Shown: positions 11,395 through 21,485, counted from the first letter of the stretch. The stretch is DNA of 44,079 bases from Folioceros fuciformis (GCA_049999805.1 JBNGIO010005378.1:1-44079), one strand, 5' to 3'. Made by a program: numbers and translations. The notes: generated by a model from the sequence alone, not told the origin.

Positions 11395-11575
11395 AGCAGC
11401 AGCAACAGGGTGGGACAAGACGCAAGCAGGCTGGAGAGTAACCAAAACTCAACACCCAGACTGGCAAGTAAGCAGCAGCAGCAGCAACAGGGCAGGGCAA
11501 GAGGCAAGCAGGCTAAGAAGTAGGCAGGCTGGAGAGTAACCAGAACTCTGCACCCAAGCTGGCAAGTAAGGAGCA
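11395..11575. repeat. tandem repeat, about 75-90 bp, two units
   Basis: Each unit runs from cagcagcaacagggyrggrc through caagcaggctggagagtaac to a ctggcaagtaag end. The second unit has an extra insertion (taagaagtaggcaggc). It lies in the leader-side flank of copy C. The rest of 11294-12153 shows no gene. Confidence 0.7.
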
Positions 11576-11940
11576 GGAAGCACGCTTAGAACTGTTGGTC
11601 AAGAACTCATGATTGTACTGTGTTCTCAAATGAGGCGTAATTTGATCCATGTCCAGGGGACGGCGACTGCTGCAGTATGGAGGTGATAACTCCTCAGTAA
11701 TGTGCGTACAGGCAACACAAGTCGGCAGCACAGTCGATTTGCTGAAAACAGTTCATTCGAACAATGAAATAAGTTTCAAAAACAAGAATCTCTCCTCAGT
11801 CGTTCTTTACTGGCTCTAGGAGTCAAGGAGTCGTATGGTGTTGCATGGTGGCCAGCCGTGATGATCCGGTCTGGATCACTGCCACTGGTTCCCACTTGGT
11901 AACACAGAGGGAGAGGAAGGCAAGGGAAGGGAAGGAAAGA

Positions 11941-11965
11941 AAACTTTCTTGCTTCAAGAAAGTTT
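11941..11965. repeat. perfect 11-bp inverted repeat, 3-base loop
   Basis: aaactttcttg and caagaaagttt are exact reverse complements separated by ctt. It lies between copies C and D. No role is evident. Confidence 0.85.
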
Positions 11966-12153
11966 GGGAGTTGGAATGGTGAAGCAGGGTGTAGTGAGGA
12001 TATACGAGGCTCCAATTCCAATCCGTCATGTCCGCAGAAGGAACACAAATCGGCAGCACCAGGTTCACCTACATGGTTCACTGCGTATGTTCGCTTTCGC
12101 TGTGTTCGGAAAACGTCTAGATAGAAAACGTGTGAACTCGAGAGTCCAGCACA

Positions 12154-13731
12154 TCAACGCTGTAACCTGTCACGAGCTTGGGAGCGTTTGTGTCGTACCC
12201 ACCGCAGAGCATTCTCCAAACCCGTCTCCAATATGGACCACAACAAGTCGTCCACCGATTTCATCCTACAAAGAGGGCCACACACTTGAGGTTCCACTTG
12301 AGCATCCATGGGGTCCGTGGAGGCCTGGGCGAACCCGGCAACACCCCTCCTATTGTCGTGTTGAGCGGTGGATCCGCNNNNNNNNNNGAACCCGGCAACA
12401 CCCCTCCTATTGTCGTGTTGAGCGGTGGATCCGCCGCGCACAAAATTCCCCTTATCAAACAGAAGGGTACGAGGGTTATAGTTGTTGAACCTCGCAGTTG
12501 TCCTCTTCCTGGACATCGTGGGTACCACAGGCTCGGCATCTCCCTCCTCCTGCCCTTTCTCAAGGAGTTCTTCTTCCAAGTCCTGTAAGTTCGAGATCCT
12601 CCTCTTGCGCCTCCTGGGCGAGGGCGTCTGAGGATCGGCATTTCGAGGCTCTGCCTGCTCCTCCTCAGAGATGATCTCGTCGCCCGAGTCGTCACTGGAC
12701 TCACTCTCGTGGTACTTGGGTTTAGGGTTGGTGTTCCGCGTGCTCAGTCTCCTGCGCTCAGGGTCTCCCTGATCCCCTTCTATCTCCTTGCCCTTCTGAG
12801 GCGGGTTCCCATCGCTTCCCCTGCCGGCATGGTCCTGGCAAGCCTCCTCCACCCCAACTACGACCGCAGCAGCAGGACCAGCTCCAGGACTAGGATCAGC
12901 CCCGGGACCAGCTTCAGGACTAGGATCAGCACCAGGACCAGTTCCAGAACCGGGACAAGCAGTAGGACCATCAGCGGGTCCACTCCCTTGACGAGTCACC
13001 CTAAATCTGTGCAACGCTGGCAAGGCAGCATCGATGTAGCTTTTGAGCACCGCCCGGAACGAGTCGCTTCCAACTCCACGCTTGTTCCGCAAGTTGGCCT
13101 TGATGCTCTCCACCCTCAACTCCGCCCAGTTATATTTCACCTTATGCTTGTGCTCCCTCATCAAGCAGAACGCGTCTCTTGTGCTGACGCCGCGTTGCCT
13201 ACAATCCAGAAATAGTTCCTGCTGCCTTTTGACTATGTGTTCAACAAGCGAAGGAGGCTTCATGCAGCTGAGCAGAAAGCCGCCATGCAAAACCCGGCAC
13301 TGGGATGAAAGCGAATCGACGTACTGATTGATTTCATCCCGGTCAGCACCGAGAAGCCGTGGTGGGACTGCGAGCCCCTGAAAATCCATCCCCAGGACAG
13401 TTCCCAGCATTGCCGGCTCTAGTGAAAGCAAAAGTTTCTCATTCACCTCCACATAGCTTCTGGTGCTCCACCCTCTGCCCTTCCCGGGTGCAGAGTCTCT
13501 GACCATCCTACCCCCTTCGTGAAACCCGGTGATGGTGTGCCTGCGGCTGAGTTTGATGTTGCATGCCTTGTGTCCTGCTTCTTGATGCTCTGTCGAAGAA
13601 GTGAAACAACCCAGGTCGCGGAGGAAGTTTCTGTCATCCTTCCAGCTCACGCTCTGTTCGGCCTCCTTTCCTGTGGTGCTCATCACTGCCCCTGCTGCGG
13701 TTTCCTGCTCCATTGTTCGGAAGCAGGAACT
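12154..13731 (-). CDS. Array family member D, unknown function
   Basis: The reading frame enters through a probable 3' splice site (ttgttgccag, exon from 13731) and has an ATG at 13713-13711 (MEQETAAG). Motifs in order: VSWKDDRNFLRDLGCF, HTITGFHEGG, EPAMLGTVLGMDFQGLAVP, GGFLLSCMKPP, YNWAELRV and SYIDAALPAL. The tail holds a Gly/Pro-rich repeat (GPGADPSP units), an acidic stretch (SESSDDSGDE), a basic cluster PRRRKRRIS and a C-terminal helix, GLENALRWVRHKRSQAR, shared with E. The frame crosses a false-looking 10-N gap. Removing one of two identical 47-base flanks plus the Ns takes out 57 bases and keeps the frame. An upstream exon bearing the ATG, as in A-C, is expected but was not located. 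The basic clusters suggest nuclear location. Confidence 0.6.
   Translation of the reverse strand, partial: SSCFRTMEQETAAGAVMSTTGKEAEQSVSWKDDRNFLRDLGCFTSSTEHQEAGHKACNIKLSRRHTITGFHEGGRMVRDSAPGKGRGWSTRSYVEVNEKLLLSLEPAMLGTVLGMDFQGLAVPPRLLGADRDEINQYVDSLSSQCRVLHGGFLLSCMKPPSLVEHIVKRQQELFLDCRQRGVSTRDAFCLMREHKHKVKYNWAELRVESIKANLRNKRGVGSDSFRAVLKSYIDAALPALHRFRVTRQGSGPADGPTACPGSGTGPGADPSPEAGPGADPSPGAGPAAAVVVGVEEACQDHAGRGSDGNPPQKGKEIEGDQGDPERRRLSTRNTNPKPKYHESESSDDSGDEIISEEEQAEPRNADPQTPSPRRRKRRISNLQDLEEELLEKGQEEGDAEPVVPTMSRKRTTARFNNYNPRTLLFDKGNFVRGGSTAQHDNRRGVAGFXXXXGSTAQHDNRRGVAGFAQASTDPMDAQVEPQVCGPLCRMKSVDDLLWSILETGLENALRWVRHKRSQARDRLQR
12331..12434. other. assembly gap (10 N) flanked by identical 47-bp copies
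   Basis: Bases 12331-12377 and 12388-12434 are identical, with ten Ns between. This is the pattern of two overlapping contigs joined without merging, not a biological duplication. Confidence 0.85.
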
Positions 13732-13852
13732 CTGGCAACAATTGTGAAAACAACGGTGTCGTTTGGCAAAGCAGGCAATATAAAAGCCACAATCATATTG
13801 CCAAAGCTGTTGCTCCCTTAAACTTGAGTGGACTCCGGTACTGCGCGACATT

Positions 13853-14102
13853 GGGTTGTCCTTTTTGGGTTGGTTTTGATGATTCCCTTGGTGGGAAAGT
13901 CACTCCCTTGCGATTTGCGACCATTGGGGTTGCTCCACGGGGTTCGTTTTTGTTAAGCCCTTTTGGGCATGTCACGCTCATGCAATTTGGTTGCTTTGCT
14001 TAAGCCCCTTGCTGGATTACCATGTCACCCGATTGCCACAGTCGGGATGCTTTTCTTAAGCCTCTAGCTGGATTAGTATGTCACTCGACTTGACTGGTGG
14101 GT
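13853..14102. repeat. degenerate 55-75 bp repeat units in the 5' flank of D
   Basis: Four loosely similar units contain ggttgcttt, ttaagcccctt, gctggatta and atgtcactcg. The same units recur at 16786-16930 upstream of E. Confidence 0.6.
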
Positions 14103-14218
14103 TTGAACCACAACCAACCCAAAAAAGGTTGCTTTGTTGGGTTGGTTCTGGGTTGAAATTTGGACTCATGTACGTGTGTATTACATGACAGACGTACTGG
14201 AGCATGAAGAGACGTGAA

Positions 14219-14430
14219 TGCGTCGAGTGTGAGTGGCTTGGTTCTTGGATTCCTTGCCAACGCTCACATGCCATAAAATGTATGTACTGAGCAAGGGAGC
14301 CATGGCTCCCGGCTGGTGCACCACGCTCCGTTGAACAGGCTGCATTCAACACTGTGTCTGGAGTACCGGACACATTCGGAGCGTGAGAAAGGACCAGGGA
14401 CTCGAATGGCATTTATGGAATTGCAGATCA
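14219..14430. repeat. flank repeat, copy 1 (paired with 17148-17360)
   Basis: The segment, including ccaacgctcacatgcc, actgagcaagggag and tcggagcgtgagaaagg, is repeated at 17148-17360 at high identity by eye. It marks a segmental duplication that carried intergenic DNA along with the family gene. Confidence 0.8.
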
Positions 14431-14991
14431 CGTTTGTGGGCGAGTGTTCGGTGCCAGGGTTAGCGCAGAGGGACGGAGAAAGAAAAAGTGTTCCTCTCTT
14501 TGCACAACGGACAGAGGCTGATGTTGATTGCCCATCCCTTTGATATCCGTCTTCGTAACGTATGAATCATGTCATTACCCATGCTTTGGGCAGGACATCT
14601 TTGTTGTGCTCCAACACAAAGCACCACACTCATTAGCCGTTGCAGTAGCAGCTACGAAGAAACTGATCAGACATGCTCCAGCGCTGGCATATGATACGTA
14701 TGGAAGGAAGACACTAAAAGCATGCTATGTTTACGTCCCACGACACAGCGAGAATTAGTTAGTGAATGGGTGGCAGGTGGATGCCGAAGCTACTCTCTCT
14801 GATGTCCTACTTTACCCTGTTTTTCTTGCTACAGTGATTCCAACGAAACCCCAGACATCGGAACAGAACGCCCGTGTTTTCTACACGCACGCTTGCTGCG
14901 AGATCCTGCCATGGCCCAAGGCCCTTCACCCTTGTTAATGTGTGCATACATTGGGTGCTTCCAGAAATGCGAACTGACATGCGTCCCTTCC
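14431..14991. other. spacer downstream of E
   Basis: No gene or recognisable element is seen; open frames are short and lack motifs. Confidence 0.4.
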
Positions 14992-16269
14992 TTAACTGCC
15001 AATGCGCATCCTCTTTCTCTGGACCCATCTCAGACAGCTCTCCAATCCTTTGTCTGCCATGCCCAGTGCTTTCTCAGTGCCCAGTGCCCAGATGCCCGCT
15101 GGTTTGAGCCAAGATACGCCTTCCGTAAACTCACACTTGACCCCATCCAGATTTACTCTGGGCCTCTTTGACGTCTTCAATATGTGGCCTCCTTTCAAAG
15201 GCTTGTAGTGATCCCTTGCTGTGTGCATCCGAATTCTACTGTGAAGGATCGACAGAGCCAGTTGAGCAGCGGTGACGCACTTGCTCAATGCTTTCAGCCA
15301 CGTGTTGTTGAACAAACGCGGGCCTGTCACACACTCCAACATTACTCCATCTGACTTCACTTTAGGCCTTTTCCATAGTTTGCTAGGTGACTGGTCTCGT
15401 GCAATGCGCCTCTTTGATCCCAATGCCTTGTCGTCATCCCTCGCCGTGTGCATTCGAAATCTTCTACTCTGAAGCCGAGACAGAGCCGGTTGAGCAGCAG
15501 TGATGTATTTCAGAAGGAAGGCTTCGATGAGTGGGCCTAATGTTTTGCGCTGTCTCGTCAACATCTTCTCCATGATATCAACTTTGTACTTCATCCAATT
15601 GTAGATCTCTCCATCGAACCACTCTCGCTTGAAAACGTAAGCATGTGCCACAGGAATACCTCCTTTGCGCCTCTTGCTTTCTGAAGCACAAAGCTGCTTC
15701 CTCCTTAACAAGACGTACCCTCTGAAGGCTTCCGTCTTCAGGCTCTCCACGGGTATCCCGGCGCTCACCCACCCGACTTGGTGAGGATTAATGGACTTCG
15801 AACAAGCAACCTGACATAAGAGATCTTTCTTCTGCTCTATGCTTAGAGACTTCGGGATGGGGATCCCTCCATAATCCATCCCAAGAAGCTCCCCTAATGA
15901 TTCGACATCCAGCGGCAAATTGAATCTCCCATCGATTTCGATCAAGCTCTGCAACATCTCTGTGCCCTCCTGGAAGCCCGTAATAGTGAACCCACCAACG
16001 TCATACCTGCAAGGCACCATGCGTGCAGTGGCTATGCTTCTGTCATCCTCGCTGTTAAAGTAACCCAACTTTAACAGAGTCTTCTTACTTATGATCCTCC
16101 CCGCTCTGCAAGTGCGTCCAGACTCCTTCTGCAGAAGCTTGTCGGCCTCCGATTTCCTGTGTGGTCTCGGCCCCATGGATTCCTGCTTTTCCCTTCTCCC
16201 TCCCAAGGCCTCACAAACCATTGAAAACGAACAGTTACCCTTCGATACCACTACTTGCTCACTGCAACC
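14992..16269 (-). CDS. Array family member E, unknown function, with internal duplication
   Basis: The coding exon begins after a strong 3' splice site (ggctatttttcag) at 16269; the upstream exon was not located. In-frame ATGs at 16221 and 16176 are alternative starts. Motifs: TLLKLGYFN, FTITGFQEG, DVESLGELLGMDYGGIPIP, YNWMKYKV and KYITAAQPALSRL. The stretch from KYITAAQPALSRL onward (15510-15322) is repeated as KCVTAAQLALSIL (15282-15118), including RMHTARD and a KRPKV/KRPRV cluster in both copies, so a helix plus nuclear-signal-like module has been duplicated. The C-terminus GLESCLRWVQRKRMRI matches that of D. No stop or shift is seen. Function unknown; the basic clusters suggest a nuclear, possibly nucleic-acid-associated protein. 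Confidence 0.58.
   Translation of the reverse strand, partial: GCSEQVVVSKGNCSFSMVCEALGGRREKQESMGPRPHRKSEADKLLQKESGRTCRAGRIISKKTLLKLGYFNSEDDRSIATARMVPCRYDVGGFTITGFQEGTEMLQSLIEIDGRFNLPLDVESLGELLGMDYGGIPIPKSLSIEQKKDLLCQVACSKSINPHQVGWVSAGIPVESLKTEAFRGYVLLRRKQLCASESKRRKGGIPVAHAYVFKREWFDGEIYNWMKYKVDIMEKMLTRQRKTLGPLIEAFLLKYITAAQPALSRLQSRRFRMHTARDDDKALGSKRRIARDQSPSKLWKRPKVKSDGVMLECVTGPRLFNNTWLKALSKCVTAAQLALSILHSRIRMHTARDHYKPLKGGHILKTSKRPRVNLDGVKCEFTEGVSWLKPAGIWALGTEKALGMADKGLESCLRWVQRKRMRIGS
15118..15510 (-). repeat. intragenic duplication in member E
   Basis: Units at 15510-15322 and 15282-15118 share gacagagccrgttgagcagc in nearly the same form and encode matching peptides. Divergence between units shows the duplication is not recent. 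Confidence 0.8.
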
Positions 16270-16785
16270 CTGAAAAATAGCCACACCAGGCGTACAAGCT
16301 CCATCACACTGGGCTTAACGATAAAGTCTGACAGGTTCGGAATCCTTCTCTACAACGCTTATGCGGATTGCAGACCCACCAAGAGAACCTGTCCGGATAC
16401 TAGTCCTGCAGAGCAAATTAAACGCCTGTGTGTTGCTAAGCTTGTAATTGAATGCTGTGATGGATGACTTGATGTTACTCAGACTCTTGTCTGTATTCAA
16501 TCGGCATGCGCTGCCAACCGGTTGTGTGGTCATGAACGTGCATTACGCTGGTCGGAGACCGAATCAGTATCACGGTCATTGTTTCAGCACAAGAGGCAGA
16601 GTACAAGCCGTGAGCGAGCTGATAAGGTTCTTTCCTTCAGTACAAGCTTGACCATTTCTCAGTCCTCAGCAAGGGCCCGTGTCTCCCCCTGCGAGCTCTC
16701 ATCCCTTTTAAATGACTTTGGGCAGATCCGCATATGTAATTGCACATTAACAACGCAGGAATGCACTCGCATGCCATTTTTGGGG

Positions 16786-16930
16786 CAGTTGGGTTGCTTT
16801 CATTAAGCCCCTTGCTGGATTAGGACGTCACTCGCTTGCGATATGCACTTGGGGGCTTGCGTTGTTGGGTTGGTTCTGGTAAGCCCTCTTGGTGTGCTGA
16901 TCACTCGCATTCGATTTGCGACATGTCCCA
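16786..16930. repeat. degenerate flank repeat upstream of E
   Basis: Two units resemble those at 13853-14102, sharing gttgctttcattaagcccct, gctggatta and gtcactcg. They sit at the same relative place upstream of a family gene. Confidence 0.6.
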
Positions 16931-17147
16931 CCTTTGGGCTTGAGCGAGCCTCTTGCTTTCACCATTCATGTTCTAACTCTGATGGCTACGAGGATTTGGA
17001 TCTGGAGGTCGAGTCTTCTTCTCATTACTGTTGATGATGATCTGAAACGGAGCTGTACAAGCGTATGCAGTGACGTCCAGTACTGGACGTCACTGCGTGG
17101 ATTGTACCCAGATATGTAGCGCGTGACAAGAGGCGTGACGTGAATGC

Positions 17148-17360
17148 GTCGCGTCGAGCGTGAGTGACTTGGTCCTTGGATTCCTGGCCAGCGCTCACAT
17201 GCCTTCAAATGTATGCACTGAGCAAGGGAGTCATGGGTACCAGCTGGTACACCACGCTCCATTGGACAGGCTGCATTCAACACAGTGTCTGGAGTACTGG
17301 ACACTTTCGGAGCGTGAGAAAGGACCAGGTACTCGAATGGTATCGATCAATTGCAGATTG
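17148..17360. repeat. flank repeat, copy 2
   Basis: Partner of 14219-14430. Its continuation at 17368-17450 (ctgcagcttgccacgactcc, then ctggggtacaacta) is further repeated at 19285-19365. Confidence 0.8.
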
Positions 17361-17565
17361 GAACTGCACAGCTGCAGCTTGCCACGACTCCACCTGTCAA
17401 CGTCTGGGGTACAACTAAAGAGACTTGATATGATGGGTGGCTCGATTTTGGATGTCACCGATTGGTATGGGCTTTTCACCTACCAGCAACATGAAGCTTA
17501 CAAAACTGCCTATCAACTCCACTGCTAGCCTCTAAAGATCCACCATCTTTGAGATACTGTAGGGT

Positions 17566-17924
17566 TTACAAACGAGGGACCCCTGCTCGAGGAAATCGCT
17601 GTACAAATGAATAATCGACCAACGTCAGATTCTCGTGCTTCAGCTCAGTAATGCAATCAGGGAATCCTTCAATCTCTTCTTGACGGGTTCTCCAGGATTT
17701 GGCATACAGGCTCTCCGGGTCCCCAACACCACCACTTGAATCAACATCCCGGCCAAACCCCACCTTGGTAGAATGGTGCCTCCTGTCATGAATGATCTCA
17801 TTTGACGTTGATGGGCAACAAAAACTCTTGCACAATGCACATTCATGGCTCCAATTGTGTCTACTCTAGCGGATATCTGGAGAGAAATCTCAAACAGTGG
17901 TAAGGAAGAATTACTCACCCGCAT
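17566..17924 (-). pseudogene. Array family member F, deletion relic of an H-like gene
   Basis: Bases 17640-17770 align readily with the 3' end of member H (19713-19850): both contain gaatccttvar and ctcttcttgacgg and encode the same C-terminal basic helix (KKRLKDSL in H). The exon-1 end, ATGCGG followed by GTGAGT (17924 downward), is also kept and matches the H exon 1. About a kilobase of coding sequence between them, with the ITGF, VLGL and NWA motifs, is missing, and the remaining frames are shifted. Not functional as a full-length family protein. Confidence 0.72.
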
Positions 17925-18435
17925 TTTGCAGAGCCTGACCATGTATACAGCTAGACGGAGACGAGACTGCAGATGCAGCTTCAACCCTACGCCTGCTTCA
18001 ATCTGAGAAGCATGCAAAGCATGGTATCGTCAGTTTCTTATCCGAATGCAGAAACAGGCACAGCTCGGACAAGATCGATCTACAAACAAGTCAGCTATGA
18101 GCTCTGAGCGTGTAGGACTTCACAGTCTTCACACTGTCGCAGTGAAACGGACTTGATTATTCCCTTGATTAGACCATGCCATGGGAGCTGCAGAACGCAC
18201 GATTTTCCCAGGCTGGACAGGAGGCGTTGCAAACGTACAGTACTTAAGCCCTGAAACTGTTCTGCCAATGGCCGTCACTAGCATTGATTTGGTTCCGGAA
18301 GAGCAGGCAGGCCCGGCAGGCTTAAGAATTAGGAGACGGTAGCTTGGTTGTTTTTGGCTCTCCCAACCACTTTGTTAATCATCCAGGCTGTTGCTGATTC
18401 CTCCACCAGGCATGTAGATCTCCCCTTGGACCACG
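17925..18435. repeat. 5' flank of F, homologous to 5' flank of H (20954-21485)
   Basis: Shared blocks include aggcgttgcaaa, aattagragacg, aaccactttg and ggctgttgctgattcctcc, in the same order in both flanks. The duplication therefore included exon 1, leader and probable promoter. Confidence 0.75.
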
Positions 18436-18439
18436 GGTC

Positions 18440-18625
18440 TGGAAGAGTGGATTAAAAGCGCACCAAGACATTGCATCAAACAGGAGTTCTCCATTGAGCT
18501 CTATTTTGAAGTCCGTGTCATCATCCTCGAATCCTGTTGTAGTGCACTTGACCCTCACAAGGTTACAGCAATCTGATCACTTACTCTGCCCAAGAAATCT
18601 CTTTTCTTCAACTCTATGTAACTTC
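18440..18625 (-). pseudogene. Array family member G, scrambled fragment
   Basis: Minus-strand translation gives TTTGFEDDDTDF and KIELNGELLF, matching the ITGY...KVEVNGEFLLS block of H. A second piece, YIELKKRDFLGR, resembles YIERREREVFG of C but lies on the wrong side of the first piece relative to gene order. A rearranged or doubly inserted fragment is the simplest reading. Confidence 0.55.
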
Positions 18626-18655
18626 TCTAGGTAATTACAGCCATGGACAGTTGCT

Positions 18656-18684
18656 CATACCGAGTTTCTGCAGAACTCGGTATG
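18656..18684. repeat. 11-bp inverted repeat with a 7-base loop
   Basis: cataccgagtt and aactcggtatg are exact reverse complements around tctgcag. No function is evident; the surroundings hold family fragments. Confidence 0.8.
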
Positions 18685-19279
18685 AACAAGTCGTCTCAAG
18701 TTTTCTTGAATCAGCAAATCCCCTGAACGTGTGAAGGGCTTCAACCTCTGACCAACCTATGAGAGGCCTCCCAGCCATTTCGTGGTGCATCAGGTGAAAG
18801 GTTCCCGATCGCGAGGAGAAACCTGCAATATGCTGGAAGGAACACACAGGCTAGCAAAGCTTGAAGTTTCTCTTCGATCTTCAAATTTCAATGCTCCTAA
18901 AGTGAACAACGAAAGACCGACGTTCATAAGGGAGAGTGTGTTCTCAGTAGATGATACGTCCGGCCTGGGAACGAAGGTAGTACTCACAAAATGGGACACA
19001 CTGCTGTAATTGAGAGAACTACGACACACAGAAGCTCCCTCAAGTGCTGCGAAGGCAAGCGATGGGGCATCAAAAGTACAGCGTGGAACATGGAGACGTT
19101 TCCAAAGGCTCAGCGTGTTCTCATTCTGAGCGTGCAAGGTCGATCAATGAGGTGAGAGTTTCTGGCGCCTCAGTCCGTGCATTGCTCATGACCTGTGAGA
19201 TTCACTCTGTGGGCGGCCAGAGTTGGGCGGAGAAGGGGGCAATGGACAGGACACGGGCCAACTGTGTGTGCCGTGCACT

Positions 19280-19365
19280 CAAAACTGCACATCTGGAGCT
19301 TGCCATAACTCAGGACTCGTAGTATCCACTTCTGGGGGACAACTAAGGAAGTGGCAACAGAGCGA
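19280..19365. repeat. flank repeat, copy 3
   Basis: ctggagcttgccataactc and tctgggggacaactaa match 17368-17420, a third trace of the duplicated flank. No gene is seen between 18700 and 19712. Confidence 0.6.
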
Positions 19366-19712
19366 CAAAATGTGATGGGCCCTTTTCTGTGATAGTTCTA
19401 AGGTTCAAGGATATCATGCTAGTTGGCTTATGGTAACACCTACAACTATAGAGAGACTGAGGTCTATATTCTAAGCCTCTTGTGGGGCTCTATGCTTAGC
19501 ATTGTAGTCTTGTTACTGAGCCTCTTTTGGGCTACTTTTGTTGTTGCCTCTTTGCTCTTGCGCTTCTGCTATAAAGCCTTTTCTTATGTTTCCGTCATCC
19601 TGGTATAATCCTAGCATTCTGGTTTGCCTCAATGGCCTCGTCCTCTACAAGCAAACTGCAGCTTGCTTAACTAGCTCCCTATCACTTCAAGTATCGATTA
19701 ACATCTCGAGCT

Positions 19713-20953
19713 TCAGCTCAGCCATCGCATCAGAGAATCCTTGAGTCTCTTCTTGACGGCTCTCCATGCTTTGACACACATGCCCGGACCCGAGTTCCCA
19801 ACACTACCAAACAAATCAACGTCCTGGCCAAGTCTCCCACTACCAGAGTCTTGTCTGCTGCCATTAAAGACAGAGGAAAGCAAGGGGGCCTCATGATAAG
19901 ACTGGGCTTCAACAAACTCGTGGACCAGTTTTCGCCTCTTGGACCTCCTCCACCGGAACTGAGATTGGACGTCTCTTTGCTCCTCCGTTTGCCTCTCCCC
20001 TTGGTTGTTTTCGGGTCTTCTCCTTCTTTCATGACACCGTCCTTCGTAAACCTTAACCAATCTCCTAGCAGGTTTGGGCTCCACGGGCACTGGCAGAGCA
20101 GCATCGAAGAACCTTGTTAGCAAAGACCTGGCAACGACGTTCAGCTGTTGGTTTTTCCGTAGAGTGGCTCGAATGGATCCCAGAGCGCTTTCTGCCCACC
20201 CATACTTTTCACCGTGGAGAAGCTCCCTCCTCATGCAATAGGCGTACCTTTTGGCAACACCTCTATTTGCGTCGTCACCGTGAGATATATCAACAAAGAC
20301 CTCCCCGGCTCGTTTGGTAACGTATGTTCGAAGGTTAGGTGTGAAGGTCTTCAGAGTCACAGCTCCACGTCCCATGAAGGATACAGATTCTGAACATCCC
20401 TCCCTAGAAAGGGAAACAGATTTCAACAGTTCTTGCTTCTGGGACATGTTGAGAAAACGTGGCACTGGCTGCCCACCAAAGTCTAAGCCGATGACTCTCC
20501 CCACGACCTTTGGTCGGAGAGAAAGCAGGAACTCACCATTCACCTCTACTTTCAGATCCTCATGCTCCTCATCCCGATACCCGGTTATGGTGTACCCGTC
20601 GCTCACATGGGTGCTGCATTTTGAGAGGTCTGCTGGTTCGGTGAAGCCGCCCGAGAAAGCTGCGTTCTTCCAGCCTCGGTTACGCTCCTGACTTCCACCA
20701 AAGCAGAGTTCATCGGGTGGCATCTTCGGTGCATCTTGTTCCGGCAGTAAGGTCTCCAAAATTTCGGTGCTACCGCTGTACTCTTGCTTCACAGGACGAC
20801 AAGCATGACCATAAGTTGCGTGAACTGTGAAGTCCGGAGTTGATACACAACAAGAACTCCACGGTGAATATTCACAGCTACAGAATGATTCTGTTCCAGT
20901 GGGTAACTGTGCAGCAAATGCTGCTTTGGAAAGGAACAACTACTCACCGGCAT
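19713..20953 (-). CDS. Array family member H, unknown function
   Basis: An upstream exon ends ATG-CCG at 20953-20948, followed by GTGAGT. The best in-frame acceptor is tcctgtgaag, so exon 2 would run 20786-19713 with a 161-base intron and a product of about 359 residues. An ATG at 20723 (MPPDEL) is an alternative start. Motifs: YTITGYRDE, KVEVNGEFLLS, RPKVVGRVIGLDFGGQPVP, LRTYVTKRAGEVF, YGWAESAL and FFDAALPVP. The tail is strongly basic (HERRRRPE, RRSKRRKLVHE), suggesting nuclear location, and ends in an amphipathic basic helix (KKRLKDSLMRWLS). The frame is open throughout. F is a decayed sister sharing its leader and promoter region. Function unknown. Confidence 0.6.
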
Positions 20954-21485
20954 TTTGCAGAGACAGGCTCACGACGTATTCATGCAGACTGAGATTGCAG
21001 TGTGCTGCAGCTTCAATTTCGAGCCTGCTTGAAGTTGGGAAGTCCACAAAGCCTGTGAAAATTCAGCCCGTTCTTCGAATACAGAACTGGGCACAGCTCC
21101 AACCAAGATTGCGCGATCGAACACGAGATGAGCAAGAAACAAGTCCGCTAAGTTCTGTCACGCTGTCGCAGTGAGAAAGACTTGACACTTGAATTGTACA
21201 CACAGGTTCCAACGCAAGACTTTCGTGAGCTGCAGGATCGGCACAGGATAGCAGGCGTTGCAAATGTACAGGATCACGGATCTGCTACGCTGGCTGACTC
21301 GTCTGCCGACGGCCCAGTACTAGTAGTGATTTTTCTTCTCGCGGGAGAGCAGCTGTAAGGAATTAGAAGACGCAAGCCTGGTCGTGTTTGACTGCACAAA
21401 CCACTTTGACCGTAATCTCGGCTGTTGCTGATTCCTCCTGCCGGAATGTACATCTTCCATTTCACGGCTTGGGACGAGAAAATAC

